This document shows positions 43,489 through 43,823 of a stretch of 43,823 nucleotides of DNA, one piece after another (position 1 is the first letter of the stretch; the number at the start of each line of letters is the position of its first letter). The notes below the pieces were generated by a model, which saw only the letters and a program-made list of their open reading frames with translations, was not told the origin of the DNA and did no database searches. The stretch comes from Deltaproteobacteria bacterium (GTDB lineage: Bacteria; Desulfobacterota; Binatia; UBA9968; JAJDTQ01), in contig JAPOPM010000028.1 of the NCBI GenBank assembly GCA_026712905.1, forward strand, positions 1 through 43,823, given 5' to 3'. A program made the position numbers and the translations under genes.

Positions 43489-43823
43489 ATGCAATTCGGC
43501 AAACTGTCCAACGCGCTCAAGGGGGCGTACCACGGATCGAACGTGAGCCGTCGCGTGCAACACTTCGACGGCTGGATCGACCGGGCGACGCCGGAGGCCG
43601 CGAGGGGGTACGACCATACCGAAACGGTGAAGGACTACTACGACCTCTGCAGCGAGTTCATGGTGTGGGGTTGGAGCGAATCCCTGCACTTTGCGCCGCT
43701 GACACCGCAGGAGAGCCTGGAGGACTCCATTGTCCGGCATCAGCGGTTGATGATCGCCAAGCTGGAGTTGCGAGAGAGCATGACCGTGGTCGACGTCGGT
43801 TGCGGGATCGGCGGCCCGATGCG
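43489..43823 (+). CDS. sterol C-24 methyltransferase-like (Erg6/SMT family), partial
   Basis: The window ends after 111 codons, inside the gene. The visible part has KDYYDLCSEFMVWGWSESLH followed by FAPL, matching the sterol-binding region I of SMT enzymes (Y-Y-x-L-x-x-x-F-x-x-x-G-W-x-x-S-x-H-F). It also has SAM motif I VVDVGCGIGGP (residues 100-110) and the connecting IVRHQRLMIAKLELRESM typical of Erg6. Such enzymes add a methyl group to the sterol side chain at C-24; related bacterial homologues occur in some sponge symbionts and deltaproteobacteria. A GGGGAGGG ribosome site precedes ATG 43489. The remaining two thirds are outside the window, so substrate-specific residues cannot be checked. 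Confidence 0.85.
   Translation, partial: MQFGKLSNALKGAYHGSNVSRRVQHFDGWIDRATPEAARGYDHTETVKDYYDLCSEFMVWGWSESLHFAPLTPQESLEDSIVRHQRLMIAKLELRESMTVVDVGCGIGGPM

Overview
The window is GC-rich, Gram-negative-type bacterial DNA. Supporting signs are two lipobox lipoproteins (one LptM-like), a TonB-era transferrin-binding-protein-like lipoprotein and a HslVU protease. The gene order xerC-hslVU-argBDFGH-lptM-lysA-dapFAB resembles that of deltaproteobacteria and related uncultured lineages (Desulfobacterota, Binatota or Tectomicrobia-like). That placement is inference; no rRNA or tRNA is visible to fix it. Metabolism looks respiratory, with oxygen-dependent chemistry (P450, Rieske oxygenase).

Layout. 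1-2.9 kb is a worn defence/toxin island: a FitB/VapC-type PIN toxin, the stub of a DNA methyltransferase gene, a HEPN-like protein, a frameshifted HEPN-like pseudogene, and two antitoxins (Phd type and HigA/XRE type) with no toxin beside them. 3.0-6.6 kb (minus strand) is an apparent operon of a Ste24-type membrane protease, an ornithine cyclodeaminase-family protein and hemW. 6.7-11.3 kb (plus) holds a four-CBS protein, a two-subunit 2-oxoacid:ferredoxin oxidoreductase with a good promoter and a palindrome at its start site, and an SbcD-like phosphoesterase. 11.3-13.3 kb is a second accessory patch: a small Cys-rich protein, an antitoxin with a ParE/RelE toxin broken by one in-frame stop, and two unknown proteins. 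13.6-16.8 kb (minus) has moaA, a second ornithine cyclodeaminase-family gene and a MoeA-like molybdopterin-binding protein. From 17.0 to 31.2 kb (plus) come an isochorismatase-fold hydrolase and the long housekeeping run for protein quality control, arginine synthesis (argB to argH) and lysine/diaminopimelate synthesis (lysA, dapF, dapA, dapB).

32.3-38.5 kb encodes a respiratory cytochrome bc complex: Rieske protein, b6-type cytochrome b, subunit IV, a 55-residue membrane protein, a membrane-anchored octaheme cytochrome c with a long coiled coil, and a secreted cupredoxin-like protein, closed by a strong terminator.

The most unusual part is 38.7-43.8 kb. A GPP34 (GOLPH3-like) domain is fused to a cytochrome P450. 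Divergent from it lie a Rieske-type oxygenase and a gene whose visible N-terminus matches sterol C-24 methyltransferases (Erg6/SMT). Downstream of the P450 on the same strand lie a class II aldolase-like gene and a second, free-standing GPP34 protein. A P450, a Rieske oxygenase and an SMT-like enzyme together suggest bacterial tailoring of a sterol or similar isoprenoid lipid. The GPP34 domains are candidates for holding that chemistry at a membrane. The window ends inside the methyltransferase, so the rest of the locus is unseen.

A dispersed palindromic repeat occurs twice, in opposite orientation, at about 29.1-29.3 kb and 38.6-38.7 kb.
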